From Multifurca ochricompacta (Eukaryota > Basidiomycota > Agaricomycetes > Russulales > Russulaceae), in contig WTXG01000034.1 of NCBI GenBank assembly GCA_022496185.1, positions 186,001-250,000 on the forward strand: DNA of 64,000 bases, given 5' to 3'. The position numbers and the translations under genes are program-made. A model generated the notes under the pieces. The model had not been told where the DNA came from. It did not search any database and worked only from the letters and a program-made list of their open reading frames with translations. Below, in pieces: positions 23,441 through 33,908 of this stretch (the stretch's first letter is position 1; every line of letters starts with the position of its first letter).

Positions 23441-23707
23441 TCCCTCCATGGTGAAGGCATCGATCATTAATGGAAATGAGTTGAATGAGCACACCGCTGT
23501 TCATAATTGAATGAACATATTGCCAGAGATCCAACTTCTCTAACTCTCAAGTGTGAGTGAGAAGGGCATGGTGTTCAGAGACATATTGCGATGATTCGCT
23601 TATGCAAACTGAAACCATACACACCTCTTGCGTCACTCTCGAGGTCGAGAACGTGCTCATGGTGGGAAAGTGAAACTGGTATACAAAGTCTCCAGATTCC
23701 AGCTCTT

Positions 23708-24324
23708 TCATTCCAGCACTAATCCAAATCCAGTTACCATAAGATCAAAAGATGATCTAGGCAGAGACTTTGTAAGGCCATCTGCCACCATCTCTCCAGT
23801 GGGAGTTCGCACCAAATCAATCTGGTGTGATTCTACATACTCCCTAATGGCATGGTACTTTATTGGTATGTGCTTTGATCGCCTTCCTGTGACAGGGTTT
23901 AATGCAAGATCTACTGCACCCTTATTGTCACAATGCAGTTGTATGGGTGAACTAACTTCATATCCCAATTCCTGCATGAACATCCTATACCACGCTGCCT
24001 GATTTGAAGCCTCAGCAAGGCTCATATATTTGGCTTCAGTGGTGGACTGTGCTACTGTCTTCTGCTTCCTGGAACACCAGCTAATGGCTCCATTAGCAAG
24101 GAAAAAGACATAGCCTGAGGTGGAGTGGTGGTCCTCTTGATCTCCCCATGAGGAATCTGCAAAGCCATGAAGGCCAACTTCACCATTCCCTCCAGAATAG
24201 TGCAACTTGTAGTCTTTTGTAGCATTTAGATAGGCTAAGACATACTTTGCTAGTCGCATGTGCTGTTGGGAAGGGTTGGAAGCAAATTGGCTAAGGCATG
24301 CAACAGCAAAACTAATGTCAGGTC
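23708..24324 (-). pseudogene. copia A RNase H and C-terminus
   Basis: This is the C-terminal part of the copia A polyprotein, beginning at PDISFAVACLSQFASN. It includes RNase H segments DSSWGDQEDHHSTSGY and STTEAKYMSLAEASNQA, and ends at a stop near 23708. It is cut at 24324 by copia B, and the preceding residues continue at 31481. The reading is otherwise open and closely parallels copia B. Confidence 0.85.
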
Positions 24325-24840
24325 TGTCAAACAATCATGCTGCTGGTTATACTGACTGCGGTTAGTAGCGAGTTAGGCTAAAAGACAAGTAGTACTTCAG
24401 AGGTTAGAAGAACTCTATTATACAACTATATTACTGACCTAAAAGACAAGTAGTCTACAAAAGACGGTTAGTCAAAGGTAAAAACAAAGTATAGTAAAGG
24501 GAACTTACACTTCAGAGGTTAGAAGAACTCTGAAGTGGAAGAGACAAAACAGACACCCTTATATACCCATGGGGGCCAGGGGAAATGGTCTGTGCACACT
24601 GGGAATAAGTCCACAAGTGCCGGACAATAAACAGAGAGGGATAAAGGCCATTGGCCAAAGAGATATCACATGCTTACTGTGCATTACTAAGTCCATCACT
24701 AATCAGCTGAGTAAGGAGAGAAAGAAGTGTAATAAAGATAACATAAAAAGTCCGATACTCCGGAATCTAATCTAATCTAATCTACAGCTGAAGCGACCCT
24801 TAGATGCCTGAAGCATCTCCAGACACGTCCTGTGTCAACA
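24325..24840 (-). repeat. copia B 3' LTR
   Basis: A 516-bp LTR, TGTCAAAC ... TGTCAACA on the plus strand, nearly identical to 30965-31480. On the minus strand it is preceded by a ccatggaggga polypurine tract. It contains a TATA-like tatatac next to cccatgggggcc. Confidence 0.92.
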
Positions 24841-25062
24841 TCCCTCCATGGTGAAGGCATCGATCATTGAAATGGAATGAGTTAAATGAGCACACTGCTG
24901 TTCACAATTGAACGAACATGTCGCCAGCCAGAGATCCAACTTCTCTAACTCTTTGTGAGTTTTGCATGCGAGTTGTAGATTCGCTTATGCAAGTCTACAC
25001 ACCTCTTGCGTCACTCTCGAGGTCGAGAATGTGCTCATGTGGCATGGTGGGAAAGTGAAAAT

Positions 25063-25665
25063 TGTCACAGCTAGGTGCAACGCTGTGTCAATGTCTGGGA
25101 TTCAAGGTCGTCTAGCAAGATTTCAGGAACTTCAAGTCAAATCAAATACGCCTGGTCAATGGGGCGTGCGCGCGAGACGGAGTTGAGCAGAGACACTAAG
25201 TCCTGCCACAAGTTTCTGGGGTAGAAGTCCTTCTAAGGCGCAAACTTAGAGGGTTCAAGTCGAATGTCTTTCAGTTCAGTGAAGTGAGTTCCCAAGCACC
25301 TGTATTGAATACAGAAGAACAGACTTAACGTCTTGTCCTTTCTACTAGGTCTTTATATACATGTATGCTAGATAAGGAGACTATTCTGGTAGTTACTAGA
25401 GCTTTCACTAGACAGTCTAATGGTTGTACAGTAGAATGTCCCAGAATGATATAGGTAGTGGAGGGGTTACGCCCTCTAGTACTGATCAGTAAGCAGATGA
25501 GTAAGGTTCTCAGTAAGCAATCAGTCAGCAGTATGAATGATAAGTCATGAGTCCTTTATCAGCAAGTCATGTGGTAGGTGTAGCATAATGAAAAAGAAAA
25601 AAGAAAAAGAAAACGAAGTAAGTCACATGTCTTCAACCCTTGTACCAGCCTATGAAACCGTCACA
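25063..25665. repeat. solo LTR inside copia B 3' UTR
   Basis: This block of about 603 bp starts TGTCACAGC and ends ACCGTCACA. It interrupts sequence that is continuous in copia A (gtgaaa ... tggt). Flanking aaat/aaaat copies give a 4-5 bp target duplication. There is no coding capacity. Its family is not represented elsewhere in the window. Confidence 0.65.
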
Positions 25666-25699
25666 AAATGGTGAACAAAGTCTCCAGATTCCAGCTCCT

Positions 25700-28600
25700 T
25701 CATTCCAGCACTAGTCCAAATCCAGTTACCATGTGATCAAAAGATGATCTAGGCAGAGACTTTGTAAGGCCATCTGCTAGCATCTCTCCAGTGGGAGTTC
25801 GCACCAAGTCTATTTGGTGTGATTCTACATACTCCCTAATGGCATGGTACTTTATTGGTATGTGCTTTGATCGCCTTCCTGTGACAGGGTTTAATGCAAG
25901 ATCTACTGCACCCTTATTGTCACAATGCAGTTGTATGGGTGAACTAACTTCATATCCCAGTTCCTGCATAAAGGTCCTATACCATGCTGCCTGATTTGAA
26001 GCCTCAGCTAGGCTCATATACTTGGCTTCAGTGGTGGACTGTGCTACTGTCTTCTGTTTCCTGGAACACCAACTAATGGCTCCATTGGCTAGGAAAAAGA
26101 CGTAGCCTGAGGTGGAGTGGCGGTCCTCTTGATCTCCCCATGAGGAGTCCGCAAAGCCATGAAGGCCAACTTCACCATTCCCTCCAGAATAGCGCAACTT
26201 GTAGTCTTTTGTAGCATTTAGATAAGCTAAGACATACTTTGCTAGTCGCATGTGCTGCTGGGAAGGGTTGGAAGCAAATTGACTAAGGCGTGCAACAGCA
26301 AAACTAATGTCAGGTCTGCTTCCAATCTGCACCCAAAGCAGAGACCCCATTAACTGCTGATACCTCTTAATATCAGAGGTAGATGCCTGGTCTTCAAACT
26401 TGACCAAATGAACATCCACGCCAGAGGGTAGAGGAGTATATACTGGGTTGGAATCCCCCATTCCAAACCTCTCAACTATTGAGGACACATAGGCTGTCTG
26501 GTCAATATCCAGTGTCTTGTTAGGACGATCCCTGGTGATGTTAACTCCAAGGTAGGACTGGATTTCGCCAAGATCAGTCATCTCATATCGGCTAGATAGA
26601 GAGTCCTTCAGCCATTGAATCTTCTTAGTGGAGGACCCAAGTATAGTGATGTCATCAACATATAAAATGATGAAAAGTGAACCATCCCCCTCTTGGTGAT
26701 GATACACATATACTCCTGCATCAGAGTACGTCCGAGTAAAGCTCAGTTCATTGAGAACTGCATGGAATTGCAAGTTCCATGCTCGGGAAGCTTGTTTGAG
26801 GCCATACAGAGCCCTCTGTAGCCTACAAACTTTGGACTCTTGTCCAGCAACGACGAAACCAACAGGTTGCTCCATATAAATCTCCTCATCCAGATCGCCA
26901 TGTAGGAATGCCAATTTGACATCCATTTGGTGGATTTCCCAATCCTCAAGCGCGGCCAACGCTAACAATAGTCTAAGAGACTCAAATCTGGTGACTGGGG
27001 AGAAAGTTTCGTTGAAGTCCACCCCCTCTATTTGGGTGAACCCTTTTGCTACAAGCCTAGCACGAAAGCGTCCATCTGCTTTCAATTTAAAGACCCATTT
27101 GGACTTTACAGCCTTTCTACCTTCAGGAAGGTCTTCAAGGCGCCACACTTTAAGTTTTTCTAAGGCATCAATTTCATATTGACATGCCTCAAGCCAATCA
27201 CTGGCATTATCAGACTCCATTGCTTCTTTAAATGTAAGAGGATCCCTATAAGGCGATCCTGCAGCATTAAGTAGATCCATCTGACCAAGTCTGGAAGAAC
27301 CTTGCACAAACTCTGCATTATCCTCATTGTAGAAGCGAGGATTCAGACAACGATTGCGATTGGGACGTGCAGTATCCAAGTCTAAGTCTTCTTGGATTGC
27401 CCTATCTCGTTGTTCAGAGCGTGGACTTGTCCTCTGAAAATTAGGTTGAGGAATTCTGTCTGCAATCCTTTGTGATTTTCTGATTGCTTTGGTTCTTTTG
27501 GGAGGGGAGGATGGTTCCATGATTTGAGATGGAGGGGTCTGATATATAGTCTGAGGGTGTGTGGTGTCTACATTATGTGTGGGTGTGGTAGGCTGAGGTG
27601 GTAATTGAGGAGGTACGATGTCCTCCTGTTCCTCTTCTAGGTCTTCCTCATCTTGAGGAGCCTCAGGAACATGTGTAGCTGTTGCTGGTGGTGGCTGGAC
27701 TGGGCCACCAGGTAAAGTAAAGGAGCCACCTTCTGTAGGTTGCTCTATGGATTTGTCTGCTCTGTTGTCCTTATCAGAGCGGGATGGGAAGGATCTCTCA
27801 TCAAATGTAACATCTCGTGAAGAGATGAGAGACCGGGTACGACTATCCCAAAGTGTATAGCCCTTAGAAGTGGGCTCATACCCGACAAAGACGGCTTCCC
27901 TGGCTTTGGGATCTAGTTTACGCCGCTTGCCCTCTGGAACATGATAATAGGCTTTGCAACCAAAGACCTTAAAATACGAGACATCTGGTTTGTTCCCAAC
28001 CAGAAGCTCAAGCGGAGTCTTCCACTTATTAGAACGGATGGGAGTTCTGTTATATATATGACATGCTGTCTCGACAGCACATTCCCAGAAACCAAGAGAC
28101 AGGCCTGCATCGTGCAGCATGCTAGTGCCTTTTTCCATAATGGTTCTATTGAATCTCTCAGCCCTTCCATTCTGTTGTGGACTATACGGCATCGTAAGTT
28201 TATGCTCTATGCCATAATCTTCAAGGGTTGCCTTCAGCGCCTTGTTCACATACTCGCCACCACGATCTGTATGAAGACACTTGATTTTATGATTAAATTT
28301 ATTTTCAAGTAGTGTCTTCAGTTTATTAAAAACTGGTGTGAACAGATCTTTAGACTTCATTGGAACGATTAAAGCGTATCTGCTAAAGTCGTCCAAGAAG
28401 GTGGCAAAGTATAGATTCCCTTGTATTGAACTGCACTGCAAGGGGCCTACAAGATCACTATGAAGGATCTCAAGGGGAGCTGATGCGCGCTTTGAAGATG
28501 GGGGAAATGGAAGACGATGGGACTTGCCCATTTCACAGCCATAACACGGCTTGTCTTCCACTTGGCTATTATTTATTTTGAGGCCTTTTACCGCCTCAGG

Positions 28601-30025
28601 AGCATATCTTTTTAGGGCTTCTTTAGACATATGGCCCATTCTTTGATGCCAGATTTCTAGTGAGGCAGATGCAGATGTATGGATACTATTTAGGACGTGT
28701 TTGCCTAGTACCCAATACAATTTGCCAAACTTCCATGCTTCCACTATAATGTTATCGCCATATTTAATTGTTGCCTTCTTATTATCAAAGAACACAGTTG
28801 CCCTTTTTTCTATTAGGGCACTGGCGGAGAGTATTTTATGTCCTCCAGGCATATGGAGCACCTCGCTCAGTTCCAAGTCAAAACCTTGATCAGTCCTGAT
28901 GATCACAGTACCAACTCCATTTGTTTTGACTACAGAGTTGTCACCTAGTGATACTTCATGGGTGTGATCGACTTTATATGTATCAAAGTCTTCGAGGTTG
29001 GGACTGAAATGAGTTGTTGCTCCACTATCAAGCATCCAATAATCTGAGTTGATGTCCAGATTATAGGTGTGAACATAAAGGTGAATGCAAGGTGCTTCTT
29101 GCACCTCCTCTATTTTGCCACTACCATTGACTACGGTGGCTATAGTATGTACATTTTGGGCCTCAGCCCTCTTTTTGTTCCCTGCCTTGCCCTTTTTGGC
29201 ATTTTCCAGGTCCTTCTTCTTCTTTGCACAAGCATTGGACTTGTGTCCAGGCTTTTGGCAATAGAAGCAGACCACCCCTTGTGAACCAGGGGCAGCAGTG
29301 GGAAGTGGTGATAAATTTGTAAATTTGGGTTTTGATTTGACAGGTGCAGCCTTAGATAGGACTGCACTACCACTTCCCGAGGGACCTGCCAGACAACTTT
29401 CCTCATTTAGGAACCTCTGCACAAGGTCCTGAGGAGAAAGTCGTTCTGGGTCGCCAGAGGCCAGTATAGAGCCAGCAATGGCACTGTAGGATTCTGGGAG
29501 AGCCTTCAGTAAAATGAAGCTCATCTGGAGGTCATTGACCTCCATCCCATTCTCCCTAAGGGTACTCCTGGCATCTAGAACCTTTTGTAATTGGGTTCTA
29601 AATGTCTGTCCTTCATCAAGATGGAAGGACACCAGGGCAAGCCACAAATTATATGTGGCCATGCTACCTACAGAGCCATATAGCCGCTCCAACTTATTAT
29701 ACTTCTCACTAAGAGAAGGATAATCGGCATCAGAAGCCACTTGGGAGTAGACTTCTTGGGTAACGTTAAGAAAGAGGAGCCCAATCAACATTTCCTCTTC
29801 TCCCATCCATTCCCTAAGGATGGGGTCAATGACTTCCTTCTGCACTTTCTCCTTTTCCTCCTTGTCCTCTGGGAGGAGGGGCATGTCAGGATAAGGTGCA
29901 AGAATGTGCCTTCTGAGCCTGTTCATCCTCAAAAGGGCATTGAAATTGGCAGACCAGACCTGCCAGTTGGAGCCATCAAGGCGCTCCATCTTGGAGGAGG
30001 GAGGGAAGACTATTGAAGACGGCAT
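25700..30025 (-). CDS. copia B Gag-Pol polyprotein (1441 aa)
   Basis: This is a complete Ty1/copia polyprotein in one frame, of the usual length. Domains in order: a gag domain (about 10-220); a CCHC knuckle CFYCQKPGHKSNAC (about 253-266); an aspartic protease with DSGAT (about 333); a gag-pre-integrase HHCC region (HQRMGHM ... CYGCEMGK, about 460-500); an integrase core with HSDLVGPL, HTDRGGEY and SPQQNGRAERFNR; an RVT_2 reverse transcriptase with YGLKQASRAWN and YVDD (about 1120); and an RNase H (about 1290-1400, DSSWGDQ, STTEAKYMS). All key catalytic residues recognised are present and no internal stop occurs, so it may be autonomous. Its translation start at 30025 lies about 940 bp after the 5' LTR. 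The N-terminus is shared with copia A. Confidence 0.93.
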   Translation of the reverse strand: MPSSIVFPPSSKMERLDGSNWQVWSANFNALLRMNRLRRHILAPYPDMPLLPEDKEEKEKVQKEVIDPILREWMGEEEMLIGLLFLNVTQEVYSQVASDADYPSLSEKYNKLERLYGSVGSMATYNLWLALVSFHLDEGQTFRTQLQKVLDARSTLRENGMEVNDLQMSFILLKALPESYSAIAGSILASGDPERLSPQDLVQRFLNEESCLAGPSGSGSAVLSKAAPVKSKPKFTNLSPLPTAAPGSQGVVCFYCQKPGHKSNACAKKKKDLENAKKGKAGNKKRAEAQNVHTIATVVNGSGKIEEVQEAPCIHLYVHTYNLDINSDYWMLDSGATTHFSPNLEDFDTYKVDHTHEVSLGDNSVVKTNGVGTVIIRTDQGFDLELSEVLHMPGGHKILSASALIEKRATVFFDNKKATIKYGDNIIVEAWKFGKLYWVLGKHVLNSIHTSASASLEIWHQRMGHMSKEALKRYAPEAVKGLKINNSQVEDKPCYGCEMGKSHRLPFPPSSKRASAPLEILHSDLVGPLQCSSIQGNLYFATFLDDFSRYALIVPMKSKDLFTPVFNKLKTLLENKFNHKIKCLHTDRGGEYVNKALKATLEDYGIEHKLTMPYSPQQNGRAERFNRTIMEKGTSMLHDAGLSLGFWECAVETACHIYNRTPIRSNKWKTPLELLVGNKPDVSYFKVFGCKAYYHVPEGKRRKLDPKAREAVFVGYEPTSKGYTLWDSRTRSLISSRDVTFDERSFPSRSDKDNRADKSIEQPTEGGSFTLPGGPVQPPPATATHVPEAPQDEEDLEEEQEDIVPPQLPPQPTTPTHNVDTTHPQTIYQTPPSQIMEPSSPPKRTKAIRKSQRIADRIPQPNFQRTSPRSEQRDRAIQEDLDLDTARPNRNRCLNPRFYNEDNAEFVQGSSRLGQMDLLNAAGSPYRDPLTFKEAMESDNASDWLEACQYEIDALEKLKVWRLEDLPEGRKAVKSKWVFKLKADGRFRARLVAKGFTQIEGVDFNETFSPVTRFESLRLLLALAALEDWEIHQMDVKLAFLHGDLDEEIYMEQPVGFVVAGQESKVCRLQRALYGLKQASRAWNLQFHAVLNELSFTRTYSDAGVYVYHHQEGDGSLFIILYVDDITILGSSTKKIQWLKDSLSSRYEMTDLGEIQSYLGVNITRDRPNKTLDIDQTAYVSSIVERFGMGDSNPVYTPLPSGVDVHLVKFEDQASTSDIKRYQQLMGSLLWVQIGSRPDISFAVARLSQFASNPSQQHMRLAKYVLAYLNATKDYKLRYSGGNGEVGLHGFADSSWGDQEDRHSTSGYVFFLANGAISWCSRKQKTVAQSTTEAKYMSLAEASNQAAWYRTFMQELGYEVSSPIQLHCDNKGAVDLALNPVTGRRSKHIPIKYHAIREYVESHQIDLVRTPTGEMLADGLTKSLPRSSFDHMVTGFGLVLE

Positions 30026-30964
30026 TTTTGAGATGTATAAAGTGTTCCTGGTTCCAAGGAGCAGTTAGAACCAGTGCCCAGGTCTCGCTTAAGAGTGCCA
30101 CCCCATACTGTGGCGCTATGCTTCAGAACCTAAGAAGGTCCTGCCTTTGTTGTGCGACTTTCTAGGTATAGTAAAGCTGTCTAGTGCAATCTTGTAACTA
30201 GACATAAGCTCTGGTAGACTAGCCAGAGTGTCTAGTGTAACCAAGACTGGGAGTCATGTCATGGAGGAGCCAACCGCAAGTTCCATTAGAGACAAAGGGT
30301 GTATAGCCCTTCCTCTAATGCTGGTGGTGGAGTCCATGATTAAGCCCTAGATGATTGGGGCCATGACTAAGTAGACTATCAGGTTTCCTCTGGTGGGGCG
30401 AACCCCCACAATATGGCAGCGAATACTCCTGCCCAGAGACAAAACCTTCTAGCTACTATGTAAAGACTATAGTAGTGCAGCCTACTTGTATCGAGCCCAA
30501 GTGTCATGGGAGTGACTACCCATGCCTTGTTCTAGACCCTAAACTCTACCTGCAGGTCACTAAACCTGGCTTACAGATCGAGCCAAGCATTAACTGGACT
30601 TAAAGCCACAAGCTTCTGGCTATAGGCCTACTAAGACTAACTATGGGACGAAAACCCAGCTACAACTAAGAAGTTACTAATACCTAGTGCGCACTCAAGG
30701 AGCTTAAGATGTTTCACCCACTTAGGGTCCCTCATCATCTTTTGCAAGAACCCCAAAGGGCTAGCCAAACAGTTCAGGATGAGCAGTAAACTGCATCATC
30801 CTGTGGGGTGTTAAGGTGCACAGACAGTAAATAGGAAAGCTCACAGAAAAAGCTGGTGGGAAAGACTTTGAAGCTTTTGTGAGCTTGAAGTGCAAAAAGC
30901 GAGTTGGGCTGTTTATGAACAAAGGGAATTAAAACAGTCAGTATGAGCGGCAGGGCCCATAACC
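30026..30964 (-). other. copia B 5' leader
   Basis: About 940 bp between the 5' LTR and the start codon hold no long ORF. The same leader occurs in copia A (36396-37335). Its conserved length suggests a packaging or translation role in the genomic RNA; this is inference. Confidence 0.6.
30950..30964 (-). promoter_or_regulatory. primer-binding site complementary to tRNA-iMet anticodon arm
   Basis: On the minus strand the sequence immediately after the 5' LTR is GGTTATGGGCCCTGC. This is complementary to the anticodon stem-loop of eukaryotic initiator tRNA-Met (GGGCCCAUAACC), so priming would use an internal (half) tRNA fragment, as in Drosophila copia. Confidence 0.7.
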
Positions 30965-31480
30965 TGTCAAACAATCATGCTGCTGGTTATACTGACTGCG
31001 GTTAGTAGCGAGTTAGGCTAAAAGACAAGTAGTACTTCAGAGGTTAGAAGAACTCTATTATACAACTATATTACTGACCTAAAAGACAAGTAGTCTACAA
31101 AAGATGGTTAGTCAAAGGTAAAAACAAAGTATAGTAAAGGGAACTTACACTTCAGAGGTTAGAAGAACTCTGAAGTGGAAGAGACAAAACAGACACCCTT
31201 ATATACCCATGGGGGCCAGGGGAAATGGTCTGTGTGCACTGGGAATAAGTCCACAAGTGCTGGACAATAAACAGAGAGGGATAAAGGCCATTGGCCAAAG
31301 AGATATCACATGCTTACTGCGCATTACTAAGTCCATCACTAATCAGCTGAGTAAGGAGAGAAAGAAGTGTAATAAAGATAACATAAAAAGTCCGATACTC
31401 CGGAATCTAATCTAATCTAATCTACAGCTGAAGCGACCCTTAGATGCCTGAAGCATCTCCAGACACGTCCTGTGTCAACA
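30965..31480 (-). repeat. copia B 5' LTR
   Basis: A 516-bp LTR that pairs with 24325-24840, with about five substitutions by eye. The flanking aggtc at 31481-31485 is the right-hand target duplication. Confidence 0.92.
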
Positions 31481-32474
31481 AGGTCTGCTTCCAATCTGCA
31501 CCCAAAGCAGAGACCCCATTAACTGCTGATACCTCTTAATATCAGAGGTAGATGCTTGGTCTTCAAACTTGACCAAATGAACATCCATGCCAGAGGGTAG
31601 AGGAGTATATACTGGGTTGGAATCCCCCATTCCAAACCTCTCAACTATGGAGGATACATAGGCTGTCTGGTCGATATCCAGTGTCTTGTTAGGACGGTCC
31701 CTGGTGATGTTAACTCCAAGGTAGGACTGGATTTCACCAAGATCAGTCATCTCATATCGGCTAGATAGAGAGTCCTTCAGCCATCGAATCTTCTTAGTGG
31801 AGGACCCAAGTATAGTGATGTCATCAACATATAAAATGATGAAAAGTGAACCATCCCCCTCTTGGTGATGATACACATATACCCCTGCATCAGAGTATGT
31901 CCAAGTAAAGCTCAGTTCATTGAGAACTGCATGGAATTGCAAGTTCCATGCTTGGGAAGCTTGTTTGAGGCCATACAGAGCTTTCTGTAGCCTACAAACT
32001 TTGGACTCTTGTCCAGCAACGACAAAGCCAACTGGTTGCTCCATATAAATCTCCTCATCCAGATCGCCATGTAGGAATGCCAATTTGACATCCATTTGGT
32101 GGATTTCCCAATCCTCAAGTGCGGCCAACGCTAATAATAGTCTAAGAGACTCAAATCTGGTGACTGGGGAGAAAGTTTCATTGAAGTCCACCCCCTCTAC
32201 TTGGGTGAACCCTTTTGCTACTAGCCTAGCACAAAAGCATCCATCTGCTTTCAATTTAAAAACCCATTTTGACTTTACAGCCTTTCTACCTTCAGGAAGG
32301 TCTTCAAGGCGCCACACTTTAAGTTTTTCTAAGGCATCAATTTCATATTGACATGCCTCAAGCCAATCACTGGCATTTTCAGACTCCATTGCTTCTTTAA
32401 AGGTAAGAGGATCCCTATAAGGCGATCCTGCAGCATTGAGTAGATCCATTTGTCCAAGTCTGGAAGAACCCTGC
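31481..32474 (-). pseudogene. copia A reverse transcriptase segment
   Basis: This is an open reading of the RVT_2 domain from MDLLNAAGSPYRDPLTF to LLWVQIGSRP, including YGLKQASQAWN and the YVDD catalytic motif. It was continuous with 23708-24324 before copia B inserted, and with 33065-33304 before the solo LTR at 32475 inserted. Relative to copia B it has several Arg losses that fit CpG transitions. Confidence 0.85.
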
Positions 32475-33064
32475 TGTTATGTCCAGTGCGGGACGTTCCA
32501 CACGACTTGTGTGACAGTGTTCGTTCATTATCAGATAAGAGACCAATAAGGCCCCTTGGAGTTATATGGGAGGAGTCAAAGTCGAAGAGGCTGCACTCTA
32601 AGACGATGTTGAGCGGAAAGTACCAGAAGTACTTGAGATAATCAAGTCAAGGTGTCCAAAGGGAAGTCCAGAAGACAAGCACTGATGTATTCAATAAGTT
32701 GAGTCTGAGGCCTACAAGGTAGCTACAGCGGACTTATATACGTAATCGAATGAGCGTCTAAAGATAAGATCGTGCGAAGTCATGTGGGCCCAAATATATG
32801 AAAGCGGAGGGCGTAGAGCTGAGCTTCTGATAGGGAATTAAGTAAGTGTCCAGTTGTAGAGATAAGAGATAAAGGACAAGAGATAAGAGGCCAAACATAA
32901 GTACAGTAACATCAACAAGGTCAAAAGTGGTCACAGGGAAGGGAGTAGGGCACGTGATGGGTCCCAGGAAGGGGATGTGATCAAGAAGTGGAGAGTCGGT
33001 GGAAGGGAAGGGTCGTCATTGGGAATAGTGAAGAAAAGTGGGCTGCTAGGCAGGGGTCGTAACA
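32475..33064 (-). repeat. gypsy-family solo LTR in copia A
   Basis: A 590-bp LTR beginning TGTTATGTCCAGTGCGGGAC and ending GGTCGTAACA, flanked by cctgc at 32470-32474 and 33065-33069. It is the reverse-complement form of the gypsy-2 LTR, so the family is recognisable, and no internal region remains. LTR-LTR recombination is the likely origin. Confidence 0.85.
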
Positions 33065-33304
33065 CCTGCACAAACTCTGCATTATCCTCATTGTAGAAGC
33101 AAGGATTCAGACAACGATTGCAATTGGGATGTGCAGTATCCAAGTCTAAGTCTTCTTGGATTGCCCTATCTCGTCGTTCAGAGTGTGGACTTGTCCTCTG
33201 AAAATTAGGTTGAGGAATTCTGCCTGCAATCCTTTCTGATTTTCTGATTGCATGGGTTCTTTTGGGAGGGGAGGAAGGTTCCATGACTTGTGATGGAGGA
33301 GTCT
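33065..33304 (-). pseudogene. copia A integrase-RT linker fragment
   Basis: This short coding fragment contains SSPPKRTHAIRKSERIAG and NCNRCLNPCFYNEDNAEFV, matching the copia B polyprotein between integrase and RT. It is isolated by solo LTRs on both sides. Confidence 0.8.
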
Positions 33305-33908
33305 TGTTACGCTCAGAGGGGCGTACGCAGTCGAGTGCGGGCGGCTAGGTCACAGAGACAAGGTCGGGACAATCTTGGGTCGTTGCGGAAGACAATAAGT
33401 CCAACGCAGGGTCTACCAGAGTCACAGGCTCAGTGTACAAGTCACAGAGGACGAGTACCAAAGCGACGAGTTCGGGTGGTGAGACGCAAGGAAGGAAGTT
33501 AAAGGTCCACAAGGCTACTGATTGTCACAGGAGCTCAAGATGGGGAACCATCTGAGCGAGACTAGCTAGGGTATATATACATGCTGGTACTAGCTTAGTC
33601 ATCCGTTCTTATCAGGCTTATCTAGACGCTTGTGGTTCTGGACATGTGACTATGGAACCTTCCATCAGAACCAGTGCCACTGTCTTCCCACATCAACTAA
33701 GGTTCAGGGTCCTTCTGTACACGAGGCATCAAACCTTACTGTCATGTGATCTGCTTCTATACCTCATGCCATATCTGTCTTCTGGACTTCGGCGTGGGAC
33801 ATCATGACTAAGCCGGCAATGTCCTTGCGGACCCCGTGCGACTGTCATCACTGCTCATGTGTCCCCCACGTCTTGCCGTCTGTCGGGTACGCTGGGTAGG
33901 TCATAACA
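33305..33908. repeat. solo LTR of a separate family in copia A
   Basis: A 604-bp block, TGTTACGCTCAGAGG ... GGTCATAACA, flanked by agtct at 33300-33304 and 33909-33913. It interrupts a sequence that is continuous in copia B. It ends like the gypsy LTRs but its body differs, so I assign no family. Confidence 0.8.

Larger units (their letters stand above)
24325..31480 (-). mobile_element. copia B: complete Ty1/copia retrotransposon with intact polyprotein
   Basis: This 7.16-kb element has two 516-bp LTRs and lies inside copia A, flanked by the 5-bp duplication aggtc (24320-24324 and 31481-31485). Its single ORF (25700-30025) is intact. By eye the two LTRs differ at about five positions, implying a fairly recent insertion. 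A solo LTR (25063-25665) later landed in the 3' untranslated region. The primer-binding site next to the 5' LTR is complementary to the anticodon arm of initiator tRNA-Met. Confidence 0.9.
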
